Origin: Rehmannia glutinosa
Lineage: Eukaryota > Streptophyta > Magnoliopsida > Lamiales > Orobanchaceae
DNA length: 64,000 nucleotides
NCBI GenBank assembly: GCA_016081115.2
Contig: JABTTQ020002844.1
Location: forward strand, 186,001 to 250,000
Reading direction: 5' to 3'
The stretch's first letter is position 1. Every line of letters starts with the position of its first letter. Of this stretch, positions 21,374 through 33,210 are shown piece after piece. The notes beneath the pieces were generated by a model. It did not search any database, was not told the DNA's origin, and saw only the letters and a program-made list of their open reading frames with translations. The translations under genes and the position numbers were made by a program.

Positions 21374-22694
21374 TGTTAGTCCAAGTGGCTACGATAATCT
21401 AGAGGGGGGGTGAGTAGATTATACCGATTTTTCGCAAATCACCCTCTTTTTCGAATCAACAAGTAAATGACAAGAATGTAAATGCGGAAATTAAACAACA
21501 CTCGTTGATTTAAAGAGGTTCAACCCACCTAGGGCCTAATCCTCTACCACCCCAGTATCTCCGGGATGGAAAAAGAAAAAAAGATTTTATTAATTACCAC
21601 AATTAATACAACACCTTGAGGATCACCACAATCCTTTTACAACACCTTCAAGGAGATTACCACAATCTTCCTTCACCACCTTTGAAGAGTACCACACTCT
21701 TCAAACACCTATCACCTAGATCACCCAAGTGTATTCTTACCACAAGAATACTCACAAGGATGTCTTGTGTTGAATGATGGACAAAATTCAAGATTACAAC
21801 TCTAAGAAACCAATACAAAGATTGAGTGCAAGTGTAATCAAGAATCAAAAAGCCTAGACCTCAAAGATGTGCAAGTGAAAGTACTTAGGCTATTACAACA
21901 AGAATGTAAAAATGAAAGCTTGAACAATTTGCGATTTCTTGTTGTGTATTTTGCTTGTATGTGTTGTATCTTGTGTCTTCAATTCATCCTCTATTTATAG
22001 GGAAGTCTTCACCAACATAGGCTCCCAATATAGGCTCATCTATCTTCACTTTTGTCTACAAAAAGAAGATCACAAGATGTAGAAATATTGTACAAAAATC
22101 AAAAGTAAATCTTGTCAAAAATTTCAAATAAAGATAACTTTGTCACAAAATAAAGCATAGGCGACGGCTGTTGCCTGTTGAAGATTTCACCGTTTGAAAA
22201 AATTAGTGCGATCCAGTGCAGTGTCGTCGTGGGGTCGACCGGTCGACGAGGGGGTGCGACCGGTCGGCCTCACCCTTGACCGGTCCCCCTCTTCGATTTT
22301 CTTGACCCAGTGAGTTCCGTTTCAATTTTGAGTTCTTCGGTACTGGGCCGACGATATAGATGCACGGTCGACCTCCAATATTAAATGTTGTCCGATTTTT
22401 ATCAAAAATAAACTTCAAGAAATACTCCAAAAAATTAGTAAAACATTTTAAATCACTTGGGAGTATTTTGACAACATTTATAAACATAGTTTTGGTGTAA
22501 AAATCAATTTAAACAAAACCATCAAAAGTGTTGTCCATTTTTATCAAAAATAAATTCTAAGAAATACTCCAAAAATTAGCAAAAACATTTTAAATCATTT
22601 AGGAGTATTTGGACAACATTTATTATCATTGTTTTGGTATAAAAACTCATTTAAACATAATCATCAAAATCTTGATATAAACATTTATCTAACA
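21374..22694 (-). repeat. 3' LTR of Sire-B
   Basis: 1321 bp, bounded by tgttagtcc and tctaaca in plus orientation. It matches 28655-29996 across its length. It carries a minus-strand TATA box and a cluster of gaccggtc palindromes (22234-22285), including the perfect 14-base gtcgaccggtcgac. Confidence 0.9.
21991..22000 (-). promoter_or_regulatory. TATA box, 3' LTR of Sire-B
   Basis: The plus strand reads ctatttatag, so the minus strand has ctataaatag. It is conserved at the same place in the other LTR and in the solo LTR. Confidence 0.6.
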
Positions 22695-22712
22695 AACTCC
22701 CCCTTTTTGATG
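22695..22712 (-). other. Polypurine tract of Sire-B
   Basis: The minus strand reads catcaaaaagggggagtt directly before the LTR TG. This is the standard Sirevirus plus-strand primer. Similar copies occur further inside (about 22858, 22962 and 23124). Confidence 0.8.
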
Positions 22713-23942
22713 ATTTCAAACCAAAACAATTTTAGGAAGTTGATTTTAAAACAAAACCAATTTTCCGGTCTAAAACATCAAACTCTTACAAGCAAGATTT
22801 ATCTTAAGTACAAATACACAAGGATAGGAGCAAAGATTTTTCAAAATCATTTTTGCACAAGCTCCCCTTATCAATATGCATATCAAGAACAAGAATACAA
22901 GCAACAACTAAAAGCTTAAAGCTTAGCTTTTACAACTTAAGCTTGAATATCATGAGCTTATAAGCTCCCCCTGTCACAAAAGCATGATTAGTCAAGTATA
23001 AAAGTCCATAATACATCACATGGACCAAGTATAATCCATAGCTTTTGGCTTTTAAGAGCTTTAGGTAATAGTTTTTCTTGCAAGCTTATTTACGCTTCTT
23101 TGAGCTTATGAGCATTTTTCTTGTTTCTCCCTCTTTGGAATCATCAAAAATAATGTTAGCACGATAAAAACATCATACAATTATATCAAAGTGCGCAATT
23201 TTATAGATTTATCGAGCATATTGAGCATTTATGCTTAAATTCCGAATAAAAGGGAAAAAATTGCTCATTTGATTTATAAAACATGATCTCTATAAACTTA
23301 TAAGACTTTTCAAATCAAAACAATTTTGTAGGTGATGAATTTTTCATTGAAACATTTTGTCGAACACTTGGCGTGCATTGAATAAAACAAGAGAAATATA
23401 ACGCCTTTGGGATTCGTTTAAGCCAAAAAATTTCATCACCAATTTCAATACCACAATATACATTCATCATCAATCATCATAAACAACATATTAATACAAA
23501 GAATTTCAACAATATATCAAGATACAAGCACATTCTCAAGGGTTCAACCCAATTGAGATTAAAAGGAGAAATTCTTACCATCTAATCGGTAAAGATGAAC
23601 AATGATGATGATAATCGAGCCTCATGAAGTTCAAAATATAAAATGTATGCAATAAAACAAATTTGAAGTGAAATTTGTGTGAAAAGTGCGTAGGGAACGA
23701 AAAATAGACAAAATGAGCCAAAATGGTCAAATCGAAAAATGTAAACGATTTAAACCATAAAATGGTGAGGGGCGACGGTTGGGGTGGTGAGCGACGGTCG
23801 ACGCGTCATGAAGCGGGCACGGGTCGGCCTTCCCCAACCAACCCAAGATGTTCTTTTTCTTTTTTCCAAAATCCAAGTTTTTAACCAAAAATCCGATTTT
23901 TCGCCCTAAGTTTTAAAAGCGTGCAAAATGCAATCATAGACC
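22713..23942 (-). other. Noncoding 3' region of Sire-B
   Basis: 1.2 kb between the RNase H stop and the polypurine tract. It contains repeated pyrimidine tracts with a PPT-like context and a GC-rich patch (23770-23840) with gcgacggtcgacgcg, which echoes the LTR palindromes. No extra frame is visible, unlike Sire-C. Confidence 0.6.
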
Positions 23943-26900
23943 TCATTCAATATGCATTATGCCTAACCGAGCTCGTATTGACGCAAAGGTCTCGGAAGAT
24001 AGCGGTTTTGTAAAAATGTCCGCTAATTGATCTTGAGATGGTACAAAAGATATCTCAATTTTTCATTTTGAAACACAATCCCTTAGAAAATGATGTCGAA
24101 TCTCAATATGTTTAGTACGGTTATGATGAACCGGGTTTTGAGCAATGTTTATAGCGGATATATTATCACAAAAGATAGGAACACTTTCAAAAGAACATTT
24201 ATAATCCGCTAAGGTTTGTTTCATCCAAAGAAGTTGTGTATAACAAAATGCCGCGGAAATATATTCGGCTTCGGCCGTTGAAAGTGAAACACAATTTTGT
24301 TTCTTTGAAAACCAAGAAACTAGGCAATCACCTAGAAATTGACATGATCCGGAAGTACTTTTCCGATCATCAATATTTCCCGCATAATCCGAATCACTAT
24401 AATCTTTAAGAGAAAAATTTTCATTCTTTAGATAGAATAAACCATATTGAATAGTGCCTTTCAAATATCGAAAAATCCTTTTAACGGCACTCATATGAGA
24501 TTCTTTGGGATTGCTTTGAAAACGAGCACATAGGCATACGACATGAAGAATATCCGGTCTACTTGCGGTTAAATAAAGTAAACTACCAATCATACCTCGA
24601 TATTTGGATTCATCAACCGACTTGCCTTTTTCATCTTTGCCAATCTTGACGTTTGTTGCCATTGGGGTAGAGACGGTTCTTCCTTCTTCAATGCCAAATT
24701 TCTTCAAAAGCTCATTTGTATATTTTTATTGAGAAATATAAATTCCTTCTTGGCATTGCTTAATTTGAAGTCCAAGGAAGAAGTTGAGGTCCCCCATCAT
24801 GCTCATTTCAAATTCACCTTGCATTAACTTAGAAAATTTCTTGCACAAGGATTCATTAGTAGCACCAAAAATAATATCATCAACATAAATTTGCACTAAT
24901 AGGCAATCTTGCCCTTTTTCAAAAACAAAGAGAGTAGTATCAACTTTACCTCTTGTAAAACCATTTTGCAAAAAAAAAGAGCTAAGTCTATCATACCATG
25001 CACGGGGTGCTTGTTTCAAACCATACAAGGCCTTTTTAAGTCTATAAACATCATTAGGCCTAGAAAAATTTTCAAACCCCGGAGGTTGTTTCACATAGAC
25101 TTCTTCTTGAATAATACCATTTAAAAATGCGGATTTTACATCCATTTCGTAAAGCTTGAAATTTTTAAAACAAGAATAGGCAAGTAAAATACGAATAGCT
25201 TCTAAACGTGCTACGGGTGCAAATGTTTCATCATAATCAATACCTTCTTCTTGACAATAACCTTGAGCTACTAACCTTGCTTTGTTTCGAACAATATTGC
25301 CTTGGTCATCGAGCTTGTTCCGAAATACCCATTTTGTACCAATAATGGTTTGAGATGGAGGACAAGGTACTAAATCCCATACATCATTCCTTTCAAATTG
25401 ATTCATCTCCTCTTGCAGTTCTAAAAACCAATCCACATCTTCAATGGCTTCCTTAGCATTTTTAGGCTCTTTTTGAGAAATAAGAGCTTTCTCGGCAAAT
25501 TTTACTCGAGTCATTACTTTATCAAGGGGATCACCAATAATAAGATCTTTTGGGTGATCTCCCTTAAATTTCAATGCTACGGGAAGATTTGAAGTATCAC
25601 CTTTATCTTCTTGAGGAACATTTGAGCTTGAAGGTTGATCATTTTGAGTATCATCTTGAACAATGGGTTCAACAATATCTTCTTCATCACTTTCATCATT
25701 GGGTATCCTTTCAACACCCGAAGCTTCATTGAATTTGACATGGATGGATTCTTCAACAACCCCACTAGTCTTATTGTAAACCCGATATGCTTTGCTCTTA
25801 GTTGAATACCCCATAAATATTCCTTCACCGGCCTTAGGATCAAGTTTGTCTAATTGATCCTTAGTATTCAAAATAAAACATTTACATCCAAATATTTTGA
25901 AATAACTAATATTTGGAGTTCTTCCTTTCCAAAGCTCATATGGAGTTTTATTCATTTTAGGATGAATATAAACTCGATTAATGACATAGCATGCGGTACT
26001 TATGGCTTCAGCCCAAAAATATTTAGGAAGTGAAAATTCATTTAGCATGGACCGACTCATTTCTTGAAGTGTCCGATTCTTCTTTTCGGCTACTCCATTT
26101 TGTTTAGGTGTCCTTGGAGCCGAAAAATTATGACTATATCCCTTGGTTTCACAAAAGACTCTAAATTCGCCGTCAAATTCTCCACCTCGATCACTTCGAA
26201 TAGACTTAATAGTATCTTCCTTTTCATTTTCAATGAGTCTACACAACTTAACAAACTCATTAACGGCATCGCTTTTATTTGTAAGGAATAGAGCCCAAGT
26301 ATATCTAGAAAAATCATCAACTATAACAAAAGTGTAATGTTTTCCACTTAGAATTGCCGTACCAATATCCCCATACAAATCAAGATGAAGCATTTGTAGG
26401 GGTTTAGTAGTGGAAATTTCATTTTTGGGCTTAAAACTACTCTTAACTAATTTGTTCTTTTTACAAGTGTCATATAAGCTAAGATTTTCAAAATTCAATT
26501 TGGGTATTCCTTTTACATGTTGGTTTTTGTAAATAGTTTGCAAATTTTTGTATCCAACATGTCCAAGTCGCCTATGCCATAAACTAGTTAAATCATTATT
26601 GGCGACAAGACAAGAAACATTTTGACTAACCAAATCACTTGTACAAATTTTGTAAAGATTGCCTTTTCTAATTGCTTCACAAATAATTTTATCATTTTTG
26701 GAAATAAGGCATTTTTCTTTATTAAAAACAACATTATAATTTGAATCTCAAAGTTGGCTAACACTTATCAAATTGAACTTAAGCCCTTCTACTAAAAGAA
26801 CATTACTAAGAGAAAAAGAAGAGTTACCAATTTCTCCATTTCCAAGAATTCTTCCTTTGCCATTGCCGAACATGACCATACCCTCTTCTTGGAGCTTGAT

Positions 26901-26975
26901 GTTGGTAAAAAGTTCTCTCTTTCCAGTCATATGGCGTGAACATCCGCTGTCCACGAGCCATTTTGAATCTTTCAT
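23943..26975 (-). pseudogene. Pol of Sire-B: protease, integrase, RT, RNase H in one frame
   Basis: One minus frame runs from about 26975 to the stop at 23943-23945, interrupted only by nonsense codons near 26748 (TGA), 24726 (TAA) and 24061 (TGA). In order: protease (WLVDSGCSRHMTG); integrase HHCC (HRRLGHVGYKNLQ) and core (LHLDLYGDI, VDDFSRYTWALF, RSDRGGEFDG, TPKQNGVAEKKNRTL); an acidic linker; RT (ARLVAQGYCQEEGIDYDETF, YVDDIIFG at 24863-24886); and RNase H (CVSLSTAEAEYISAAFC, FCDNISAINIAQNPV, HIEIRHHFLRDC, then LADIFTKPL). The 635-residue uninterrupted block at 26633-24726 covers integrase to RT. Confidence 0.9.
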
Positions 26976-28239
26976 TGTTGTTATAGCCCCTATAACCTAC
27001 AAAGGAATTATTTTTAGGTACCCTATAATTTTGGGGTCCATGGGGGTTAGCCTTGAGACCTTTAGGTCTCCAATAATAGCTAAAATTATTTTTCAATTTA
27101 CAATTGCTAGCATAGTGTCCATTCTTACCACAATAAAAACAAGTAATAATACGAGGACTACTAGCACATACAAAGGTTGGACCTTGGTCTTTTTTCTTAA
27201 AAGCATTTTGAAAAGGTTTGTAACCAAGTCCTAATTTAGAATGCTCACCACTTTGTGGATCTAAATTTTTTGTGACTTTATCCATACTTAAATTGAATCG
27301 ATGCACATCCTTTTTCAAATTTTCAATATCATTTGTGAGCGTTTGTTTTTCGGTTTCAAGAGTACGGACCATAGTAAGAGTAATAGCATGAGCCTTATCA
27401 AGAGAATCATAAGAAGTAAATAATTTATCTTTTTCTAGTTTAAGCTCTTTATGCTCCTTTGTCAAATTCTTGTATTTAACAATCAAATTTTGAAACTCAT
27501 TTTGCAATTCATCAAAATCACATTGTAATTCATCAACTAGGGAAGAAGATGAAGCATTAGAGCGTACCTCGGTATTTTCATCGTCTATGGCCATAAGACC
27601 ATGTTCGGATTCTCCTTCCTCGTCGGTTGTTTCAAGTAATTCATCCTAAGTTTTGACGTCCGCATTTAACGTCTTCTTTTTCAGGAAAGGCTTTTTCTTC
27701 TTTTGTTCCTCTTCCGCTAATTTTGGGCAATCGGCTATTTAGTGCCCGAATTTTCCGCATTTGAAACAAGAATTGTCTCTTGGCTTTCTTGCTTTATTGT
27801 TTTTTACAAATTTTGCAAATTTTCTAACAAGAGTCGTCATTTCTTCATCATCCTCATCACTAGCATAATAAACATTATTAGAAGAAGATGCTAAGCCTTT
27901 ACTAATATTTTGCGTACCCGGTTTAGAGGTAGATGGTTGAGAATTTTTCCTCTCCTTGAGATATACTTCATAAATAAGGAGGTTCCCAATGAGCTCATCA
28001 AACTTGAGTGTCTCAAGATTTTGAGCTTCCGTGATTGCCGTCACCTTTTCGGACCATGAGCCGGGAAGGGCATTTAAGACTTTGGTCACCTTATCTTGTT
28101 CGAAGATGACCTTTCCAAGAGCCACAAGAGGATTGACAATGTTGTCAAGCCTTTCCACCATTTTTGATATGCTTTCACCATCATGCATATTGAAATTTTC
28201 AAAGTCTTTCACAAGCATTGTTTTTCTTGCTTGCTTCAC
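26824..28239 (-). pseudogene. Gag of Sire-B, C-terminal frame
   Basis: One minus frame with two nonsense codons: at 27739, inside the first zinc knuckle (CFKCGKFGH, then stop, then IADC), and near 27646. It includes capsid helices (VERLDNIVNPLVALGKVI, LNALPGSWSEKVTAI), a long coiled coil (27540-27300, DELQNEFQNLIVKYKNL...) and a second knuckle, CFYCGKNGHYASNC. It ends at 26824, where a frameshift leads to protease. Two knuckles flanking a coiled coil is the Sirevirus Gag architecture. Confidence 0.85.
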
Positions 28240-28312
28240 TTTCTTTGTGCCCTCATAGATGGTTTCTAATTTTTCCCAAACTTCATGTGCCGACCGTATG
28301 CCTCTTATGCGA

Positions 28313-28597
28313 TTAGGTAAGAGAGCAATGTAAAATGTTTAAGGCCTTACCGTTTAAAGAGAAAGCCTTCTTGTCATTTTCATCGTATTCCTTGAACGGC
28401 TTGGGAGTCGTGGTACCATCCTCCAATTTTGTTGTTGGTTGAGCAACTCCTTTAATGACCACATTCCAAATATCAAATTCGCACCCTTGTAGAAAGCACT
28501 CCATGCGATCTTTCCAAAATGCGTAGTTGTTGGCGTCGAATAGTGGTGGCTTGTCGGTGGAGGCGCCGGTGGTGAGATAAGCTTCATTCGTAGCCAT
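28313..28597 (-). pseudogene. Gag of Sire-B, N-terminal frame
   Basis: It starts MATNEAYLTTGAS at 28597, about 45 bases inside the PBS, and continues PPLFDANNYAFWKDRMECFL, the copia Gag N-terminal motif. The frame is lost near 28313 by an indel, and the capsid continues in the frame opening at 28239. This is the likely native start, since it is the first ATG after the PBS with Gag similarity. Confidence 0.8.
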
Positions 28598-28640
28598 GGA
28601 TCTTTCCTATTTACTCGGAATGAGCTAGCCAAAGAGTTTG

Positions 28641-28653
28641 GCTCTGATACCAC
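28641..28653 (-). other. Primer binding site of Sire-B
   Basis: The minus strand reads gtggtatcagagc next to the LTR end, an exact complement of the plant initiator tRNA-Met 3' end, the usual primer in copia elements. Confidence 0.9.
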
Positions 28654-28654
28654 T

Positions 28655-29996
28655 TGTTAGTCCAAGTGGCTACGATAATCTAGATGGGGGGTGAATAGAT
28701 TATGCCGATTTTTCGCAAATCACCCTCTTTTTCGAATCAACAAGTAAATGACAAGAATGTAAATGCGGAAATTTAACAACACTCGTTGATTTAAAGAGGT
28801 TCAACCCACCTAGGGCCTAATCCTCTACCACCCCAAAGATCTCAGGGATGGATTTCAAAAAAAGAAAAAAAGATTTTATTAATTACCACAATTAATACAA
28901 CACCTTGAGGATCACCACAATCCTCTTACAACACCTTCAAGGAGATTACCACAATCTTCCTTCACCACCTTTGAAGAGTACCACACTCTTCAAACACCTA
29001 TCACCTAGATCACCCAAGTGTATTCTTACCACAAGAATACTCACAAGGATGTCTTGTGTTGAATGATGGACAAAATTAAAGATTACAACTATATGAAACC
29101 AATACAAAGATTGAGTGCAAGTGTAATCAAAAATCAAAAAGCCTAGACCTCAAAGATGTGCAAGTGAAAGTACTTAGACATTACAACAAGAATGTAAAAA
29201 TGAAAGCTTGAACAATTTGCGATTTCTTGTTGTGTATTTTGCTTGTATGTTTGTATCTTGTGTCTTCAATTCATCCTCTATTTATAGGGAAGTCTTCACC
29301 AACATAGGCTCCCAACATAGGCTCCTCTATCTTCACTTTTGTTTACAAAAAGAAGATCACAAGATGTAGAAATATTGTACAAAAATCAAAAGTAAATCTT
29401 GCTGTCAAAAATTTCAAACAAAGATAACTTTGTTGTCACAAAATAGCATAGAGGCGGCCGGTTGCCTGCTGAAGATTTCGACCGTTTGAAAAAATTAGTC
29501 GATCCAGTGCAGTCGTCGTGGGGGTCGACGGCCGACGGGGTGCGACCAGTCGTCCTAGGGTGCGACCGGTCGGCCTCACCCTTGACTAGTCCCCCTCTTC
29601 GATTTTATTGACCCAGTGAGTTCTGTTTCAATTTTGAGTTCTTCGTGCATCGGTCGGCGATAGATGACGGTCGACCTCCAATATTAAATGTTGTCCGATT
29701 TTTATCAAAAATAAACTTTAAGAAATACTCCAAAAAATTAGTAAAAACATTTTAAATCACTTGGGAGTATTTTGACAACATTTATAAACATAGTTTTGGT
29801 GTAAAACCAATTTAAACAAAACCATCAAAAGTGTTGTCCATTTTTATCAAAAATAAATTCTAAGAAATACTCCAAAAATTAGCAAAAACAATTTAAATTA
29901 TTTAGGAGTATTTGGACAACATTTATTATCATTGTTTTGGTATAAAAACTCATTTAAACATAATCATCAAAATCTTGATAAAACATTTATCTAATG
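28655..29996 (-). repeat. 5' LTR of Sire-B
   Basis: 1342 bp starting tgttagtcc next to the PBS. The outer end reads tctaatg where the partner has tctaaca, so the terminal CA is mutated. Differences from the partner LTR include many short indels near 29390-29670. Confidence 0.9.
29277..29286 (-). promoter_or_regulatory. TATA box, 5' LTR of Sire-B
   Basis: Minus-strand ctataaatag. It is the functional position for transcription of the element, leading toward Gag. Confidence 0.65.
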
Positions 29997-30061
29997 TAAC
30001 TAGCCACCAAAGACTAAATTTGCCCTAAGGCCAATTAGTAGGGTCGGGATAAAAAGCCCTC
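29997..30061. repeat. Right part of the repeat split by Sire-B (tentative)
   Basis: Short GC-rich text (gccctaaggccaatt, agggtcgggataaaaagccct) that could complete the repeat left at 20936-21373. It ends where the microsatellite begins. Confidence 0.3.
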
Positions 30062-30062
30062 A

Positions 30063-30137
<75 letters not shown>

Positions 30138-30140
30138 CAT

Positions 30141-30213
<73 letters not shown>

Positions 30214-30275
30214 GTCATCGCACTTATTATTATGAATATTATTAGTAGAATTTTATTATTATTATTATTATTATT
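30062..30275. repeat. Compound microsatellite ATT/ATC
   Basis: (ATT)n runs to about 30137, then (ATC)n to about 30213, a short interrupted stretch, and another (ATT)n at about 30252-30275. A one-base change (T to C) in the unit has spread through the second block. Confidence 0.95.
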
Positions 30276-30284
30276 AATTTAATT

Positions 30285-31255
30285 TTCAGAAATATGACAC
30301 TATCTAAAAGGATGTTTTTTGAAAAAGGCTCATCAAGTACAATGATTTCACCATTATCCAACAGTCCACTCAGCGATATCACAAATGGTATGTTCAATAA
30401 TTTTTTATTTAGTTTATTTATAAAAGAAGAAATATACTATTATATTTAATACTAATAATGATAATATTGTAAAAAACATTATTATAGTTTCTGGCGCACG
30501 ATTACTTTCTGGAAGATATATTGTTAATCATGGCGTATCTAATTATGGTACTTCCGGGACACCCTCTTCGATGAGTTCGAAAGAAGTTGTAATAATTGAT
30601 CTCACAAAAGATGAACCAAATGAAGCCCATGTGACTTCAAATGGGCCGACAAGCTATGAAAATTTTGGTGTTAACGTAACTAAGATTAAGCTCAGTGAAG
30701 TATTAAATCCTTCACAAGATGGTTAGTGAAATTTTTTATATCTGTTCATTTCATATATGAGTTTATTAATATTATTTAATATAGTTCCATGAATTAATGC
30801 AGTTATTATTTGTTCAGAGTATTGGGATATAGGGGATGCGAGTTATAAATACGAATTTTGTGGAACATTATTTTGGTTAGAAGAAAGACTATCCTCCTAT
30901 CCAAAATCAAAGCCTCGCTACTCTTTGTGTTGTAGCCACGGAAATATTCAACTTTCGCCAATCAAACAACCACCATGTGTTCTTCAAGATCAATTGTTTG
31001 GAGATGGAAATAAAAGCAAACACTTTCAAGAGAATATACGATCTTATAACAATATGTTTTGTTTTACATCAATGGGAGGAAAGATTGACACAAATGTAAA
31101 CAAATGTAGAGGTCCTCCGATTTTTCGAATGTATGTTCAAAATTACCACCTGATTGGAAGTTTTTTGCCGCCGGATGGATCGACCCCCAAATTCACTCAG
31201 CTATACATATATGATACGGAAAATGAAATAAGTCAAATGTTGAATTCCGCGAGGT
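30285..31255 (+). pseudogene. Helitron Rep protein, N-terminal exons
   Basis: The coding-like segments are separated by AT-rich intron-like gaps. The first (about 30294-30386) starts MTLSKRMFFEKGSSS with SPLSDITN. The second (about 30490-30722) includes YIVNHGVSNYGTSG. The third (about 30815-31255) reads YWDIGDASYKYEFCGTLFW. It continues with LCCSHGNIQLSPIKQPP, KHFQENIRSYNNMFCFTSMG, YHLIGSFLPPDGS and QLYIYDTENE. These are signatures of the Helitron-like N domain. Exon boundaries are inferred from codon content, not proven. Confidence 0.75.
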
Positions 31256-31355
31256 TTATTTTTTTTTTAATTATTTTGTGTCTCTTTAATATTATTTTGT
31301 TTAGATTTTCAAATGCAATTTTGTTTAATTTTTAAAAAATAATGTTTAAATTTGT

Positions 31356-32464
31356 AGGCAAGGGTGTGATAACAATAATTTTCATGAAGTTATCGTGTCT
31401 GAATTGAGAGAATGTTGGATGAGAACAATGTTTTGGTAAAATCTTTCAGAATGGCAAAAAAAAAAGATTTGGGAACATGGATATTCAGACGTAAAATTAT
31501 ATTTTATTGGTAGGAGTACGGATGCTAGGAGATATAATATGCCAACGAGCAGTGAAGTTGCCGCTTTGATTGTTGGCGATTTTGATCGTGCTTTAGGCGA
31601 TAGGGATATTGTTGTTGAAACAAGATCTGGACTTTTACAGCGGATAAATGAATTGAATGCCTCTTATTTGGCCTTGCAGTATTCATTAATATTACCCTAT
31701 GGTGAGGACGGTTTTAGAGAAGATATACCATTTTCAATAAATAAGACAAATAGTACTGGTGCTAGAAGAACAATTAGTGTGCGTGAATACTTTGCATACA
31801 GATTACATAACAGACACCATGAATCGTCGACTTTTTTGTCTTCTCGGAGATTGTTTCAATAGTCTGTTGTTGATACATACACAATGGTCGAGTCCGCTTG
31901 ATTGAAATATATTCGTGTGAATCAGAAAAAGCTTCGTTGTGATATATATAAAGGCTTGACTGATGCTGATTTGCGTGGTGATATTGATCCAAGTACTCAG
32001 GGTAAACGCATTATATTACTGTCAAATTTCACCAGAGGTGCTCGATATATGATACAAAATTATCAAGATACGATGGCTATAAGTCGATGGGCGGGTTATC
32101 CGGATATGTTTATAACATTTACTTGAAATACGAAATGGCCAGAGAACATTCGTTTTCTTCAGAAAAAAGAATCTAAATCCTGAAGATCGACTGGATATTA
32201 TTTGCAGAATTTTTAAACTTAAGCTAGATTCTTTGATCAAAGATCTTTGGCAAAATAAACTGTTTGGGAAAGTAATTGCAGATTAGCATTTGTTTTTTAA
32301 ATATTTTATATATATTTTAAATAATATATTAAATATTTATTTACATAGTTTATTGTCTCAAATTCTTATTATTTTTTTATTATTATATTACAGTTATTTA
32401 TACGATAGAATTTCAAAAGCGTGGTTTGCCTCATGCTCATATATTGTTGTTTTTGGCAAAGGAT
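31356..32464 (+). pseudogene. Helitron Rep protein, nickase domain part
   Basis: Continuation with several breaks: ELRECWMRTMFW then a stop; PTSSEVAALIVGDFD at 31539; SLILPYGEDGFREDIPF; a stop at 31860; KYIRVNQKKLRCDIYKGL; SKDRxIILLSNFTRGARYM-type text; QDTMAISRWAGYPDMFITFT, then a stop at 32124. After an AT-rich gap the Rep HUH motif appears at 32420-32464 as RGLPHAHILLFLAKDTY, with the two His codons at 32432 and 32438. HUH nicks DNA for rolling-circle transposition. The domain is cut off right after the motif. Confidence 0.8.
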
Positions 32465-33088
32465 ACATATGTCACGCCCCAAACGGGACGCGACGACGAT
32501 CCACAACTTAAATACAAATAACCAAACAGTCTAGACGAATATCAACGAAAACCCAATGAAACAGAGTCAAATAGCAGCGGAAATAGAATAACATAAGTAC
32601 AAATTACAACTTACAGTCCCACAAATATCGGAATTACATCCCCGAAATCAGCTAAAGATAACAACTTAATAGTCAAAGGGTCATATGCCCTCAGTTACAG
32701 ACTGGAATGAAAGAGAATAAAAGAGTCCAACAGCAAATAAAAGAAACAAGTCCAGCGACATCAACAATAAAAGATAGTAAGTCCAACAAGCGGAGTACGG
32801 GAGCTCAGTCCGTGGTTGGTTCAACATCTTCAATGAAGTCCTCATCTAAAGGTTAGAAAACAGGAGGGGATGAAACAGAAATGTCAGTGGATGGGGTGAT
32901 CGTGTGCAAGTGTGACGATATATAGTTAATGCGAGAAACAGTTGTATGAAAACGCGTGAGATATGATGCATGAATTCACACACAATCCACAAGCGTCGTG
33001 ATAAAATATTTAAGTAATATACTTATGTAGTTTAAGAAAACAGTTCGTGGTCACACAGACACTATGTGATTCAAGCAAGACAGGTAGG

Positions 33089-33210
33089 ATTGCGTACGTA
33101 ATGTAACGCCAATCCTATGCAAGACAAATAGCGGTTGCGTATGGATTTGTAGCGCCAACCAATGCAATACAAGTAGCAGTTGCGTACGGATTTGTAGCGC
33201 CAACCATACG
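33089..33210. repeat. About 50-bp tandem repeat, three units, in the Tekay-2 LTR
   Basis: The units share a ttgcgta(c/t)g...gtagcgccaacc / gtaacgccaatcc core followed by atgcaa. The same array is present in the 5' LTR at 62452-62575, so it predates insertion. Confidence 0.7.

Larger units (their letters stand above)
21374..29996 (-). mobile_element. Sire-B: complete Ty1/copia Sirevirus with both LTRs
   Basis: An 8.6-kb element on the minus strand. LTRs lie at 21374-22694 and 28655-29996. There is a tRNA-Met PBS next to the right LTR and a polypurine tract next to the left one. Between them are Gag, protease, integrase, RT and RNase H. The element is young enough to read through: pol has one frame from protease to RNase H with only nonsense codons. 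Flanks gaact (21369-21373) and taact (29997-30001) may be the target duplication with one change; the right LTR ends TG instead of CA. The long 3' spacer fits Sirevirus. Confidence 0.9.
30285..32469 (+). mobile_element. Helitron: Rep-encoding half, truncated by Tekay-2
   Basis: Plus-strand exons match the plant Helitron Rep/helicase protein N-terminal half, ending in the HUH nickase motif. The downstream PIF1-type helicase is missing because the Tekay-2 LTR begins at 32470; it may lie beyond the right edge. Premature stops and frame changes show it is inactive. Neither the TC start nor the CTRR hairpin end is identifiable. Confidence 0.8.

Noticed and set aside
22203..22487. A 94-codon minus frame in the Sire-B LTR.
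   Set aside because: It crosses the palindrome patch and the LTR; no homolog frame is kept in the partner LTR.
30062..30275. A CRISPR-like array.
   Set aside because: It is a simple trinucleotide repeat with no spacers.
31902..32240. The two overlapping frames on opposite strands in the Helitron.
   Set aside because: The plus frame carries Rep motifs; the minus frames are shadows.
33089..33210. A CRISPR or satellite array.
   Set aside because: Only three diverged units, shared by both LTRs, so it is an internal LTR repeat.
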